A stretch of DNA of 64,000 bases from an uncultured Paenibacillaceae bacterium (GCA_946478845.1 CAMLDI010000003.1:124001-188000), one strand, 5' to 3'. Counted from the stretch's first letter, positions 1 through 8,887 are shown. The notes: generated by a model not told the origin, from the sequence alone. Program-made: numbers and translations.

Positions 1-430
1 GTAACAGTTCTAAAAAAGGGATTGTAAACAAAATAAAAAATAAACAGCTAAGGCTGGCTAATAAGCGAAAAAATAAGGTATAGGCTAAAGTGAATCCCGA
101 CTCCGTGATATAAAAGGTCCATTGAACGAGTTGAAAGGAGCATAAGCTTTCTCTTCCTGGCTGCAGGCTTTGTTCCATTTCCAAAAGGAGAGGGGGCAAA
201 CTTATGATGTAAAAAAGCAGAGATGTGCTAAAAAACAAAAAATAAGGTTTCCAGGGAATGCGTGCATACCATAGGGTCCAGACCGCCATCCAAATGAAAA
301 TAACACCTTGCACCATAGGATGGGATAACAGAGAAAGCAACAGGAGCACCCCTGCAAATCCACTTCTCCACAATGGGGAGGTATAGCGTAAACCATTTGT
401 ATAAATAAGGGTATCCATTGTAAATTTCAT
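1..430 (-). CDS. cbiQ: CbiQ, cobalt ECF transporter transmembrane subunit (partial, cut by window start)
   Basis: An open frame on the minus strand starts with ATG at 430, overlapping the cbiN stop codon (TAATG), and runs off the window at base 1, so only about 143 N-terminal residues are visible. The translation starts MKFTMDTLIYTNG, has hydrophobic helices around residues 22-38 and 44-78, and later shows LFFRLLASLSCLFFILFT-IP, like the CbiQ segment before the coupling helix. In the family, CbiQ is the T component that links the CbiMN cobalt-binding part to the CbiO ATPase in the membrane. Translational coupling with cbiN and the order M-N-Q match the usual cobalt cassette. cbiO is expected just beyond the window. 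Confidence rests on context plus family-like hydrophobicity; the Ala-Arg coupling motifs lie outside. Confidence 0.8.
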   Translation of the reverse strand, partial: MKFTMDTLIYTNGLRYTSPLWRSGFAGVLLLLSLLSHPMVQGVIFIWMAVWTLWYARIPWKPYFLFFSTSLLFYIISLPPLLLEMEQSLQPGRESLCSFQLVQWTFYITESGFTLAYTLFFRLLASLSCLFFILFTIPFLELL

Positions 431-726
431 TACTTTTCTTTCCTCTGTATAGATTTACCTTTTATAAATCCAATGACATAACCAATGATTCCTGCACCGA
501 TTGCCGCCTGAAGGGCAAACAGCAGACTTTCTGTTTCACTACCCGGGGGTTCTAATAAAGGTTGAACCCAGGGTACATAAGATGGAACCATATCCTGGAT
601 TGCCTTTTCTGCAACACCGTCTGCCCCGCTAAATTCAGATCCCCTATTTAATAACAGAGGGAGAACAGCCAGAACAATGACAGCAATAATAATAAACCAG
701 TTCATGCCTTTTCTTACTTTCTTCAT
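430..726 (-). CDS. cbiN: CbiN, cobalt transport accessory protein
   Basis: Small protein of 98 residues with an N-terminal membrane helix (about residues 8-27) and a C-terminal one (about 66-90) separated by an exported loop, the standard CbiN layout and length. The loop carries GAxxxAxxAI- and Y.PW-like residues typical of CbiN. CbiN works with CbiM in loading Co2+ into the ECF transporter. The frame could be extended one codon to a TTG at 729, but ATG at 726 with GAGAGGG about 7 bases upstream is the better start. It begins directly after the cbiM stop and overlaps the cbiQ start, so the three are one transcript under the B12 riboswitch upstream of cbiM. Confidence 0.92.
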   Translation of the reverse strand: MKKVRKGMNWFIIIAVIVLAVLPLLLNRGSEFSGADGVAEKAIQDMVPSYVPWVQPLLEPPGSETESLLFALQAAIGAGIIGYVIGFIKGKSIQRKEK

Positions 727-729
727 CAA

Positions 730-1491
730 TTATCCCTCTCTCTTTTTAAACATAAGTTTTTCAAGGTCCTGGCTATTATAGGTATGCAACCAGTTAATCA
801 CTAGAAGGGTTAATAACCCTTCGCTAATGGCTAAAGGAATTTGTGTCACTGCAAAAATGCCCGCAAATTTCAGGGAAGAAGCCAAAATCCCTCCTGCCTC
901 TGCAGGAAAGGCAAGGGCAAGCTGTAGAGAGGTTACAATATATGTGGTTAAATTTGCCAGGGACGCTGCAATGAACACGGACCACCGTTGGCCAACCCCG
1001 GTTTTAACAAGAGACCGATATACCCCATAGGCCACAAAGGGTCCTACCACTGCCATGGAAAAGGCATTGGCCCCCAGGGTTGTAATCCCTCCATGAGCCA
1101 CTAACAGGGCTTGAAAAAGGAGGACAAGACTTCCTAAAACAGACATTACCAGGGGCCCAAATAAAATGGTACCCAGGCCCGTCCCTGTTGGATGGGAACT
1201 GCTTCCTGTCACAGAAGGGATTTTTAAAGCAGAAAGAACAAAAGTAAAGGCTCCTGCCAGCCCTAGTAAAAGCTTCAATTCAGGATGATTTTTTGTAAGT
1301 TTAATAAGAGACCGCAGGCCAATAATAAAAAAGGGAAGAAATACAATCCACCAAAAAAGAGCCCATCCAAGGGGTAAAAATCCCTCCATGATATGCATAG
1401 CATAGGTTGCCTGAGGTTCATTTATTAATAAATACAAACCGAAACCAGCAACTAACAAAACGGTAGAAATCCCTTTGTTTTTTTTCATCAA
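730..1491 (-). CDS. cbiM: CbiM, cobalt-binding S component of ECF transporter
   Basis: 253 residues with a cleavable N-terminal segment (hydrophobic residues about 9-23, ending ATYA) followed by [13 protein letters not shown]. In the CbiM/NikM family, the exposed Met-His at the mature N terminus helps form the square-planar metal site, so cleavage after residue 31 would make the active form. Several helices follow, with the conserved HPTGTGLG and [19 protein letters not shown] segments that line the metal cavity. The last helices end in a Lys/Arg-rich tail. The gene is the first of cbiMNQ. Its leader contains a cobalamin riboswitch and a terminator, so cobalt uptake should fall when B12 is plentiful. 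The signature segments make the call secure; cobalt rather than nickel is inferred from the riboswitch and the adjoining cobQ. Confidence 0.95.
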   Translation of the reverse strand: MMKKNKGISTVLLVAGFGLYLLINEPQATYAMHIMEGFLPLGWALFWWIVFLPFFIIGLRSLIKLTKNHPELKLLLGLAGAFTFVLSALKIPSVTGSSSHPTGTGLGTILFGPLVMSVLGSLVLLFQALLVAHGGITTLGANAFSMAVVGPFVAYGVYRSLVKTGVGQRWSVFIAASLANLTTYIVTSLQLALAFPAEAGGILASSLKFAGIFAVTQIPLAISEGLLTLLVINWLHTYNSQDLEKLMFKKREG

Positions 1492-1510
1492 ACCCTCTCC
1501 CTTTTCCCAT

Positions 1511-1547
1511 TAAAAAAGCATCTTTTTCCATAAGGAAAAAGATGCTT
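1511..1547 (-). terminator. Riboswitch-controlled intrinsic terminator before cbiM
   Basis: A perfect 14-bp stem (1516-1529 with 1534-1547, loop of 4) is followed on the minus strand by a run of Ts (A run 1512-1517 on the plus strand). It lies between the B12 riboswitch and the cbiM start, about 20 bases before the coding region. This is the usual expression platform: ligand binding upstream should favour this hairpin and stop transcription of cbiMNQ. Confidence 0.9.
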
Positions 1548-1599
1548 AATAGGCTAGCTAAGTAAACACCTTTCCATCCTCGTGGATTTCGTGCAAGTT

Positions 1600-1780
1600 A
1601 TTCACGGCAGGTCTCCTGGCTTAGATTCATCACATTATCTCATCCTTCCCATTTCATCATGAAATAGTGGATTTAACCTTGAGAAAATGCTCCTCATTAC
1701 AGTGGCGGGACCGCATCGGACTTTCACCGATCTTCCCTATTAAGCTTTAAACAATTTCTTATTCAAAGCACCGTAAATTT
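1600..1780 (-). promoter_or_regulatory. Cobalamin (B12) riboswitch upstream of cbiMNQ
   Basis: Read on the minus strand, the element starts with GGTGC (1768-1772), carries GGGAAGATCGGTGAAAGTCC, then the B12 box CCGCCACTGT (1700-1709 region), and ends with GCCAGGAGACCTGCC (1606-1620). These are the hallmark conserved blocks of the adenosylcobalamin riboswitch class, in the right order and spacing. It lies downstream of cobQ and upstream of cbiM, so it controls only cbiMNQ. Confidence 0.95.
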
Positions 1781-1826
1781 TACTATGAAATTAATAATAT
1801 AATTTAAACCTATGATTTATTATAAA

Positions 1827-3344
1827 TCAAGTAAAAGATTTACTTCCTGTTAACTCCATAATTTCATAGATTTTTTCCATATCCAAATTGGCACGAACTA
1901 TTTTTCCTAGTGCTTCGTAGGCCTGTTCCCGTCGCTCTTTCTCCGTTAACACGGCATCATCAACCACCGGATACCCCTTCTCCTGCCGCAATTCATTTAA
2001 CCAGGAACGGGTAAAGTTACGGTTATGGAAGATTCCATGTAAATAGGTACCCCAAAAATGGCCTTCTTTAGAAATGGCCCCATCTTGATGGTCAGGGGCT
2101 AACTGGATGAGAGGTTCTGTCCCCTCAGCTAAACGGGTCCTGCCAAGATGGATTTCATACCCTTCAATGGATTGTCCCTGTGCGAAGTTGCCCCCGATGA
2201 CAGAACCTTCCACCCGCACTGTCCGTTTATCACCCTGGAAGATCGTTTCCGTATTTAATAACCCCAGGCCTTCCATCACGGGATGATTGGATTCAATGCC
2301 TTCTGGATCGTGCAATGCTTTTCCTAGCATTTGATACCCCCCACAGATACCAACCACCCGGGTTCCCTGGGCTGCCGCTTCTTTAATCCGTCCTGCCAGG
2401 CCTGTTTCCTGCAACCATCGTAAATCATCGGTGGTATTTTTCGTACCAGGAAGCAGAATCACATCTGCATCTTTCCACTGGTCTGGGCCTGAAACAAGAT
2501 AAACATTCACCCCTGGCTCTTCATATAGAGGGTCTAAATCTGTAAAGTTGGAGATTCGGGGTAAAGAAATCACAGCAATGCGGAGAGCCGACCGGTTCTC
2601 ATCCTGTTTTTTCAAGCGTAAAGTGGCAAGGGAGAGAGAATCCTCCGCTTCTACATCCAACTGGGCATAAGGAATGACACCCAGGACAGGAATGCCTGTA
2701 TACTCCTCTAACCAATCTAAACCAGGCTGCAACAACTCTAACTTCCCCCGGAACTTATTAATAATGAACCCTTTTACTCTGGCCCGCTCATCCTCATCCA
2801 ATAAGGCAAGAGTTCCGACCAGGGAAGCAAACACCCCACCCCGATCAATATCTGCCACTAAAAGGACCGGGGCATCCGCCAGGTGGGCCATTTTCATATT
2901 GGCAATATCCCGCTCTTTTAAATTGATTTCTGCCGGGCTCCCCGCACCTTCCATGACCAGGATTTCATATTCCTGAGCCAGGCGGTCTAAGGATTCTTGC
3001 AACATGGGGATACACTTGGGTACAAAATCTTCCCGATAGGCCCCTGCTTCAAAATCTTGATAGTGCTTTCCATGGACAATGACTTCCGCCATCATATCCT
3101 GTTTTGGTTTTAAGAGAATGGGATTCATATCCACTGTTGCTTCAATGCCACAGGCTTCTGCTTGCACCCCCTGGGCCCGTCCGATTTCTTTCCCGTCTTT
3201 AGTAATATATGAATTTAAGGCCATATTTTGGGACTTAAATGGGGCCACTTTCCACCCATCTTCGTAAAAAATTCGTCCCAATGCAGCACACAATACACTT
3301 TTTCCTACATCAGAGGAAGTCCCCTGCAACATAATTGCTTTCAC
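1827..3344 (-). CDS. cobQ: Cobyric acid synthase CobQ/CbiP
   Basis: 505 residues, the normal family length. It catalyses the glutamine-dependent amidation of side chains b, d, e and g of adenosylcobyrinic diamide late in B12 synthesis. The N-terminal third is a dethiobiotin-synthetase-like P-loop domain (MLQGTSSDVGKS at residues 5-16, FKSQNMALNS at about 37-46). The C-terminal part is a class I glutamine amidotransferase with the nucleophile motif VVGICGGYQMLG (Cys near 334) and the His in YLHGIFHN near 435. It starts with ATG at 3344 after a GGGGAGA ribosome binding site. It is transcribed toward cbiM, but the riboswitch and terminator between them suggest a separate unit. No riboswitch is seen in front of cobQ itself. 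Confidence 0.95.
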   Translation of the reverse strand: MKAIMLQGTSSDVGKSVLCAALGRIFYEDGWKVAPFKSQNMALNSYITKDGKEIGRAQGVQAEACGIEATVDMNPILLKPKQDMMAEVIVHGKHYQDFEAGAYREDFVPKCIPMLQESLDRLAQEYEILVMEGAGSPAEINLKERDIANMKMAHLADAPVLLVADIDRGGVFASLVGTLALLDEDERARVKGFIINKFRGKLELLQPGLDWLEEYTGIPVLGVIPYAQLDVEAEDSLSLATLRLKKQDENRSALRIAVISLPRISNFTDLDPLYEEPGVNVYLVSGPDQWKDADVILLPGTKNTTDDLRWLQETGLAGRIKEAAAQGTRVVGICGGYQMLGKALHDPEGIESNHPVMEGLGLLNTETIFQGDKRTVRVEGSVIGGNFAQGQSIEGYEIHLGRTRLAEGTEPLIQLAPDHQDGAISKEGHFWGTYLHGIFHNRNFTRSWLNELRQEKGYPVVDDAVLTEKERREQAYEALGKIVRANLDMEKIYEIMELTGSKSFT

Positions 3345-3480
3345 GTTCTCTCCCCACTTTCAACGTCTCTATCTTTTGAAAATGATAGTAGTTGAATAGA
3401 AATAAATCAATAAATTTCATGTAAAGGCCCTGGTAAAAATTTATGTTGCAAATTTGTGAACATAGGAGTATTTTATAGAC

Positions 3481-3492
3481 ATATTCAAATAT
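3481..3492. promoter_or_regulatory. Candidate ArsR-type operator (ATATT-CA-AATAT)
   Basis: A 5-2-5 inverted repeat in an AT-rich stretch about 43 bases upstream of the ArsR-family start at 3535. ArsR/SmtB regulators commonly bind such AT-rich palindromes in their own promoters. AT-rich intergenic DNA can produce this by chance, so the call is tentative. Confidence 0.25.
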
Positions 3493-3534
3493 TTAGAGAT
3501 TTTAATATTTATAATTGAGATTGGATGGTTCTTC

Positions 3535-3864
3535 ATGACAAATAGTGAAATGCACCGTTTTAAAGCAGATTTTTTTAAGGCCCTATCTCACCCTTTACGC
3601 ATTCGCATTCTGGAATTATTGGCCGATGGGACAAAAAGTGTGAACGAACTTCAAACTTGCCTTAATAGTGAAGGGTCTGCCGTCTCCCAACAATTAAGTA
3701 TTTTACGGGGAAAAAACATCGTTGTGGGCACCAAGGATGGCAAACGGGTGATGTACTCTTTGCGAGACCCTCTAATTGCTGAACTTTTAAAGGTAGCGAA
3801 AGAAATTTTCAACAATCACTTAATTGATACCATATCCATGTTAGAAGAACTCGAAGAACAATAA
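3535..3864 (+). CDS. ArsR/SmtB-family transcriptional regulator
   Basis: 109-residue winged-helix protein. Residues 9-90 have the family pattern: FKALSHPLRIRILELLADG, then the recognition region SAVSQQLSILRGKNIV, then the wing KDGKRVMYSLRDP. The metal-site ELCVCDL motif of CadC/ArsR-type sensors is not present (ELQTCLNSEG with one Cys stands there), and no alpha5 His/Asp pair is obvious, so the signal may not be a metal ion. It lies 26 bases upstream of a SulP transporter on the same strand, implying a self-regulated two-gene operon. The start ATG has a GGATGG-like site upstream. A sulfide, redox or ion signal is inference only. Confidence 0.88.
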   Translation: MTNSEMHRFKADFFKALSHPLRIRILELLADGTKSVNELQTCLNSEGSAVSQQLSILRGKNIVVGTKDGKRVMYSLRDPLIAELLKVAKEIFNNHLIDTISMLEELEEQ

Positions 3865-3890
3865 ACTTAAATAGAAAAGAAGTGTCAGAG

Positions 3891-5645
3891 ATGAAAAGCC
3901 TATTTGTGGAGAGATTTCAGGGGTATTCTTTACAGAATTTTCGAAAAGATCTTCTTTCAGGTATTATTGTCGGTGTCATCGCTATTCCCCTTGCTATGGC
4001 TTTTGCCATTGCATCTGGTGTCAAACCTGAATACGGCATTTATACCACCTTTATTGCTGGCATTCTGATTTCAATTTTCGGTGGCTCCAGATTCCAAATT
4101 GGGGGACCTACCGGCGCCTTTATTCCTGTACTGTTTGGCATTGTCATCGCTTATGGTTACGACAATTTACTACTCGCCGGTTTCATGGCCGGAATCATGT
4201 TAACCTTAATGGGTCTCTTTAAACTAGGCTCCCTGATCAAATATATTCCCCGCCCAGTCACTATTGGATTTACCTCAGGCATTGCTGTTATTATTTTCAC
4301 CGGTCAAATTGCTAATTTCTTAGGTTTATCAAACGTCAAAAAACATGAACATTTCATCGATAATATTCAAGAACTCGCTTTGCATATCAACACCATTAAT
4401 GTTTATAGCATCCTTACCGCAATCATCTGTCTTCTGGTCATCTTAATCACACCCAAGATTCTTCCTAAAGTTCCTGGTTCCTTAGTTGGATTAATCGTTT
4501 CAACGCTCATTGCCACTTTCTTTTTTGCAGGAAAAGTGCCAACCATTGCTTCAGCCATTGGACCTATTCCCAGCAATCTGCCACAATTCCATTTGCCCAA
4601 TATTACATGGGAAAATATTAAACAATTAATAGCCCCAGCCTTTGTCATTGCCATACTGGGAGGCATTGAATCCCTCTTATCTGCCGTTGTTGCAGATGGA
4701 ATGACCAATAGCAAACATAATAGCAATAGAGAATTAATTGGCCAGGGAATTGCTAATATTGTGACTCCTCTATTTGGGGGGATTCCTGCCACAGGCGCCA
4801 TTGCCCGTACCGCTACCAACATTAAAAACGGAGCCACTTCACCTCTTTCCGGTGTCATTCATGGTGTATTTGTATTAGCAACCTTATTGCTTTTTGCACC
4901 TTATGCATCCCATATTCCCCTTGCCAGTATGGCCCCGGTATTAATGATTGTGGCCTGGAATATGAGTGAGCGAAAACATTTTGTAGACGTGTTGAAAACA
5001 AAAGCCGGGGATGCCCTGGTGTTAATCGTCACCTTCCTGTTAACCGTATTTACCAGCTTAACCATTGCTGTTGAAGTGGGATTGGTATTGGCAGCTCTCT
5101 TATTTGCGAAACGGATGAGCGAAATGCTTGTCATCTCCAAAGTGCTTCCTGACCATTCAAAAAGTCATGAAAAGGTTGTGCCTAATGCTGTTAATGAAAC
5201 CCATGACTGTCCTCAGGTTAGCATTTATACTATTGAAGGTCCTTTGTTCTTTGGGGCTGCCCAAACCTTTGAACAAAGAATCATTGGAACCATCCATTTG
5301 AATCCAAAAGTATTAATCCTGCGCATGGGAAAAGTCCCCTTTATTGATACAACGGCTGAAGCCAACTTTAAAAACATTGTACGGCACTTTAAACACCAGG
5401 GAGGTCTTCTGCTGGTATCAGGCATAGGGGAACGGGCGAAAAAAACACTGGTGAAATCGGGATTGTATGATGAAATTGGCGAGGATTCCTTCTTTACCCA
5501 TACCGGTGAAGCCATTTCCTACGCCCTGGAAAGAATCAATAAAACCCAGTGTATCGGTTGCCCACATCAAACTTTTCACGAATGTGCACAACTATGCCAG
5601 CATTTGCCCGGACATCAAGAACCTCTTGTAAAAGCCCATGTATAA
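3891..5645 (+). CDS. SulP-family anion transporter with STAS domain and a Cys/His-rich tail
   Basis: 584 residues, a full-length SulP permease: an N-terminal membrane domain (about 15-410) with the family segment GIIVGVIAIPLAMAFAIASG near residues 26-45 and GGIPATGAIARTATNIKNGA, then a C-terminal STAS domain (about 440-545, VLILRMGKVPFIDTTAE). Family members move sulfate, bicarbonate or other anions with H+ or Na+. After the STAS domain is a short tail with CIGCPHQTFHECAQLCQH, four Cys and several His, that is not part of the standard fold and could bind a metal or respond to redox. A GTG at 3882 is in frame, but ATG at 3891 has AAGAAGTG at proper spacing. Substrate cannot be read from sequence. 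Confidence 0.9.
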   Translation: MKSLFVERFQGYSLQNFRKDLLSGIIVGVIAIPLAMAFAIASGVKPEYGIYTTFIAGILISIFGGSRFQIGGPTGAFIPVLFGIVIAYGYDNLLLAGFMAGIMLTLMGLFKLGSLIKYIPRPVTIGFTSGIAVIIFTGQIANFLGLSNVKKHEHFIDNIQELALHINTINVYSILTAIICLLVILITPKILPKVPGSLVGLIVSTLIATFFFAGKVPTIASAIGPIPSNLPQFHLPNITWENIKQLIAPAFVIAILGGIESLLSAVVADGMTNSKHNSNRELIGQGIANIVTPLFGGIPATGAIARTATNIKNGATSPLSGVIHGVFVLATLLLFAPYASHIPLASMAPVLMIVAWNMSERKHFVDVLKTKAGDALVLIVTFLLTVFTSLTIAVEVGLVLAALLFAKRMSEMLVISKVLPDHSKSHEKVVPNAVNETHDCPQVSIYTIEGPLFFGAAQTFEQRIIGTIHLNPKVLILRMGKVPFIDTTAEANFKNIVRHFKHQGGLLLVSGIGERAKKTLVKSGLYDEIGEDSFFTHTGEAISYALERINKTQCIGCPHQTFHECAQLCQHLPGHQEPLVKAHV

Positions 5646-5650
5646 AAGAA

Positions 5651-5697
5651 AGGGCGTTGCTCGCGAACTAATTTGTTCGTGAACAACACCCTTTTTT
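5651..5697 (+). terminator. Intrinsic terminator after the SulP gene
   Basis: Long stem (5652-5668 with 5675-5691, a few mismatches) followed by TTTTTT, six bases after the SulP stop codon. It ends the ArsR-SulP transcript. Confidence 0.9.
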
Positions 5698-5713
5698 AAT
5701 TTGGGATTAAGAG

Positions 5714-5932
5714 TTAATTTTTCTTATCAATGCGTGAACGCCTTTTATCGGACGCAATTAATATAAATAAAATAGCAACACCGCTAACAATACCTCCTTC
5801 AATCATCGCAATCCACATACCAATGGGGAATAAAAGTGATAACAAGAATACCAATAATATATTACCTAATATTAAAGTAAAGCCTATAGCAAATGACACT
5901 TTTTCAGGTAACGCTTTAATTTTATTTAACAT
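5714..5932 (-). CDS. Small two-helix membrane protein, unknown function
   Basis: 72 residues with ATG at 5932 preceded by AGAGGGAG at good spacing, so it is likely a real gene. Two hydrophobic helices span about residues 13-36 and 40-61, and the C terminus is basic (KRRSRIDKK). No family is recognised. It stands alone: the SulP terminator lies on one side and a 330-base gap on the other. Nothing in it points to an enzyme or binding function. Confidence 0.6.
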   Translation of the reverse strand: MLNKIKALPEKVSFAIGFTLILGNILLVFLLSLLFPIGMWIAMIEGGIVSGVAILFILIASDKRRSRIDKKN

Positions 5933-6263
5933 TTTTTCTCCCTCTCTAAGTTATTTAAATGATAAAGTACTTTTTATCTACTCATTAATTTCATACCAGT
6001 ACTATTATGGGATTCCTATTAAATAATCCTGCTTACGTGAGTAGGAGTTTTTAAAATCTATTATCATTTTAACATAAATATCATATAATCCTCCTAAAAA
6101 TAGACAAACTCCTACCAGATTTTACAGAATCGTTCTTCTACGTCATTTTTGAGTTATAATAAATGCCAATAGAGGATAAAAAGTGAAGGTTATTTCTTAA
6201 ATAGAAAAGCGAAAAAAATTGATAAAAGATTATTAAAGTTAATTATACTCTTCCCAGTTTCTC
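5933..6263. other. Gene-free gap with one inverted repeat
   Basis: 331 AT-rich bases with no convincing coding frame. A 10-bp perfect inverted repeat (GTAGGAGTTT at 6041-6050, AAACTCCTAC at 6106-6115) is the only structure seen. Its 55-base separation makes a hairpin role uncertain. Confidence 0.4.
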
Positions 6264-7334
6264 CTACAAACCTAGGTCAGCAAAAGTAGCCATTTCATTG
6301 TAGATTTTCAAAGAAGCTTCAAGGAGTGGATAAAGCAATACGGCCCCGGTTCCTTCACCTAACCGCATATCCAACCGTAGAGGCGCTTCTAATCCCATAT
6401 AGTCTAAAGATGCCACATGGGATGGTTCAACAGATTGATGGGAAGCAAAAAGATATTCTCCTACTGTATTGTTCATTTCATAGGCAATAAGTGCAGATGC
6501 TCCAGAAATAACCCCATCTACCACAACAGCCATACGAGATGCAGCACCACCAAGGCAAATCCCCGCAAGTGCAGCCAGTTCCAGTCCACCCACCCGGGCT
6601 AATACATCCACTGCATCATAAGAGGTTCTCCAATCCCCATCCAATCTATTGACCTGAATGGCCTTTTCAATGGTGCGGGCTTTTTCCATCCGTTTTTCTT
6701 CCGTAATCCCTGTCCCAATCCCTGTAATCTCAGAAACAGTTTTTCCTGTAATCACAGCAATAATAGCTGCACTGGGTGTGGTATTGCCAATTCCCATATC
6801 TCCCAGGGAAATCGATTTGTAGCCTTTTGCTGCCAACTCCTTAGCTGTACCAATCCCTACTTCAATGGCTTTTAATGCCTCTTCTCTGCTCATGGCAGGA
6901 CCCTTGGCCATATTGTCTGTGCCAGCTTTTACTTTTGCGGCAATCACTCCAGGAGGCAGGTCCTCTACTTTACTTCCCACATCAATCACCTGAACGTCAG
7001 TGCCTGTATATTTTGAAAGTACATTAATGGCTGCTCCTCCTCTTGAGAAGTTCCCCATCATGAGTGCCGTTAATTCGGCAGGGAAAGCACTTACTCCTTC
7101 ATCTACAACCCCATGGTCTCCACACATTACAGTGACCGCACGTTTATCTATATTTGGTGAATCAGTCCGCTGAATTCCACCCAGACGAATCACCATTTTC
7201 TCCAATTTGCCCAGAGCGCCAAGAGGTTTGGTTAATTGATCAACCTTAGCGCTTACAGCCTCCAACATTCCTTGATCTAAGTCCTCAATCCCTGCAACGG
7301 TTTGTTCTACCACTTGATTTTCAATTGCTTTCAT
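6264..7334 (-). CDS. cobT: Nicotinate-nucleotide--dimethylbenzimidazole phosphoribosyltransferase CobT
   Basis: 356 residues, the normal CobT length. The enzyme makes alpha-ribazole phosphate from nicotinate mononucleotide and 5,6-dimethylbenzimidazole for the lower ligand of B12. Recognisable segments are LTKPLGALGKLE (about 35-46), MCGDHGVVDEGVSAFP (about 70-85), the GxGNTTPSAA loop and, near the C terminus, RLGEGTGAVLLYPLL with the catalytic Glu at 327. ATG at 7334 follows GAGGGGAG. The leader holds a B12 riboswitch and a terminator, so expression should drop when B12 is sufficient. cobQ and the cobalt transporter 4 kb away serve the same pathway. Confidence 0.96.
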   Translation of the reverse strand: MKAIENQVVEQTVAGIEDLDQGMLEAVSAKVDQLTKPLGALGKLEKMVIRLGGIQRTDSPNIDKRAVTVMCGDHGVVDEGVSAFPAELTALMMGNFSRGGAAINVLSKYTGTDVQVIDVGSKVEDLPPGVIAAKVKAGTDNMAKGPAMSREEALKAIEVGIGTAKELAAKGYKSISLGDMGIGNTTPSAAIIAVITGKTVSEITGIGTGITEEKRMEKARTIEKAIQVNRLDGDWRTSYDAVDVLARVGGLELAALAGICLGGAASRMAVVVDGVISGASALIAYEMNNTVGEYLFASHQSVEPSHVASLDYMGLEAPLRLDMRLGEGTGAVLLYPLLEASLKIYNEMATFADLGL

Positions 7335-7404
7335 TCTACTTTCTCCCCTCGTCTTTAATCATTTGAATTTGCAAGACGAATTGACGCATTTGCTTTTTAA
7401 ACGC

Positions 7405-7432
7405 AAAAAAGCCCAGGTCTAAATAGACCTGG
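7405..7432 (-). terminator. Terminator between B12 riboswitch and cobT
   Basis: Perfect 8-bp stem CCAGGTCT/AGACCTGG (7413-7420 with 7425-7432) with a GC closing pair and six Ts on the minus strand (7405-7410). It stands between the riboswitch and the cobT start, as an expression platform for transcription attenuation. Confidence 0.85.
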
Positions 7433-7492
7433 ACGTGCCAAACCCAGATATGTATTGGCTTTTTCACCGCGAAAAAGCTTCCCTTTACAATA

Positions 7493-7640
7493 GGCAGGTC
7501 TCCTGGCTCCCGGATCATTACCCTGTGCCTCTAGCCTTCCCAAATGTTCCATTCAGTGACCAGTGACGGCTTCCCGGTTACAGTGGCGGGCCCGCGTGTT
7601 TACTTCCCTATTCTCCTCCCATGGGAGGCACCTATTGCGT
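7493..7640 (-). promoter_or_regulatory. Cobalamin (B12) riboswitch upstream of cobT
   Basis: On the minus strand it opens with GGTGCC (near 7627-7632), has GAATAGGGAAGT, the B12 box CCCGCCACTGTAACCGGGA, and closes with GCCAGGAGACCTGCC (7493-7507), the same conserved blocks as the element at 1600-1780. The peripheral arms differ in sequence, so it is not a recent duplicate. Confidence 0.94.
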
Positions 7641-7693
7641 CAATCGTACTTTACCTTATTAGGTTAAAATTTTTTTAGCTTTTTGGCAAGAGC

Positions 7694-8887
7694 TTATTTT
7701 TGCAACACCAGACGAATCCGCTCTAAAGCCCAATCCATTTCCTCACGGCTAATAATTAATGGAGGAGCAAAACGAATGGTGTTTTCATGGGTTTCCTTAC
7801 ATAACAACCCTACTTTTTTTAACTCCTCACAATAAGGTCGGGCAGAGGTTGCCATTTCCACACCAATTAACAACCCTTTCCCTCGAATGTCGACAATATC
7901 AGGATTCTTTATTCCCCTCAATTGGTCCATCATATATTTCCCCATCTTCCGGGAACGGTCCACAAGGTTTTCCTCTTCCAACACATCCATGGCTGCAATG
8001 GCTACAGCACATCCCAGAGGATTTCCTCCAAATGTGGAGCCATGGGATCCAGGATCAAACACCCCCAGTATATCCTTATTGGTTGCTACCACAGAGACAG
8101 GAAATACTCCTCCCCCTAGTGCTTTTCCCAAAATGAACATATCAGGGGTGACTCCTTCCCAATCACAGGCAAACTTTTGTCCCGTCCTGGCAAAACCAGT
8201 TTGGATTTCATCAGCCATAAATAGCACCTGATTTTGCTGGCATAGCTTATACGCCTGATCCAAATAACCATCAGGTGGCACAACTACCCCTGCTTCTCCC
8301 TGAATGGGTTCCACAAGAAAGGCAGCGGTCATAGGAGTAATCGCCAGTTTCAGGGATTCCAAATCCCCATAAGGAATAATTTTAAATCCGGGAGTAAAAG
8401 GGCCAAATCCCTCTTTATACTTTGCACTGGAGGAGAAGGAGGTCACAGTAATGGTTCTACCATGAAAATTCCCTTCGCAAACGATAACTTCAGCTTGATT
8501 TTCTGGAATCCCTTTGACCTGATACGCCCAGCGCCTGGCAGCTTTAATGGCGGTCTCCACTGCCTCAGCCCCCGTGTTCATGGGAAGAAAACAATTCTTC
8601 CCAGTCCAATGGGCCAGCTTTTCATAAAAGGAAGCCAAACGGTCATGATGAAAAGCCCTTGAAGTTAATGTCAAGCGGTCTGCTTGTTCCTTTAAGGCCT
8701 GGATAATGCGAGGATGGCGGTGCCCTTGATTAAGGGCTGAATATGCGCTTAACATATCCATGTACCGATTTCCTTCCGGGTCTTCCACCCAGACCCCTTC
8801 TCCTTTACAAATCACCACAGGCAAAGGATGATAATTCGTTGCGCCATACTGTTCCGTTCTTCGGATTATGGATTGGGAATCCTCCAT
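7694..8887 (-). CDS. rocD: Ornithine aminotransferase
   Basis: 397 residues, a class III PLP aminotransferase. Ornithine aminotransferase converts ornithine and 2-oxoglutarate to glutamate semialdehyde and glutamate in arginine/proline catabolism. Landmarks are [13 protein letters not shown] (about 47-59), [17 protein letters not shown] (104-120), [11 protein letters not shown] (226-236) and the PLP lysine in LGKALGGG (Lys255). The [16 protein letters not shown] start and the [17 protein letters not shown] end are typical of bacterial ornithine aminotransferases rather than acetylornithine enzymes. ATG at 8887 follows AAGGAGGTC. The rocD label is family-based; a closely related aminotransferase is the main alternative. 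Confidence 0.9.
   Translation of the reverse strand: MEDSQSIIRRTEQYGATNYHPLPVVICKGEGVWVEDPEGNRYMDMLSAYSALNQGHRHPRIIQALKEQADRLTLTSRAFHHDRLASFYEKLAHWTGKNCFLPMNTGAEAVETAIKAARRWAYQVKGIPENQAEVIVCEGNFHGRTITVTSFSSSAKYKEGFGPFTPGFKIIPYGDLESLKLAITPMTAAFLVEPIQGEAGVVVPPDGYLDQAYKLCQQNQVLFMADEIQTGFARTGQKFACDWEGVTPDMFILGKALGGGVFPVSVVATNKDILGVFDPGSHGSTFGGNPLGCAVAIAAMDVLEEENLVDRSRKMGKYMMDQLRGIKNPDIVDIRGKGLLIGVEMATSARPYCEELKKVGLLCKETHENTIRFAPPLIISREEMDWALERIRLVLQK

Noticed and set aside
202..396. 64-codon frame at the left edge on the minus strand
   Set aside because: The same strand holds the partial cbiQ frame, which fits the cobalt operon by coupling and family pattern.
4403..4858. 151-codon antisense frame inside the SulP gene
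   Set aside because: Shadow of a membrane protein gene; composition and lack of a ribosome binding site give no support.
7336..7518. 60-codon open frame upstream of cobT on the minus strand
   Set aside because: It overlaps the B12 riboswitch end and the terminator, so the frame is read from a regulatory RNA.
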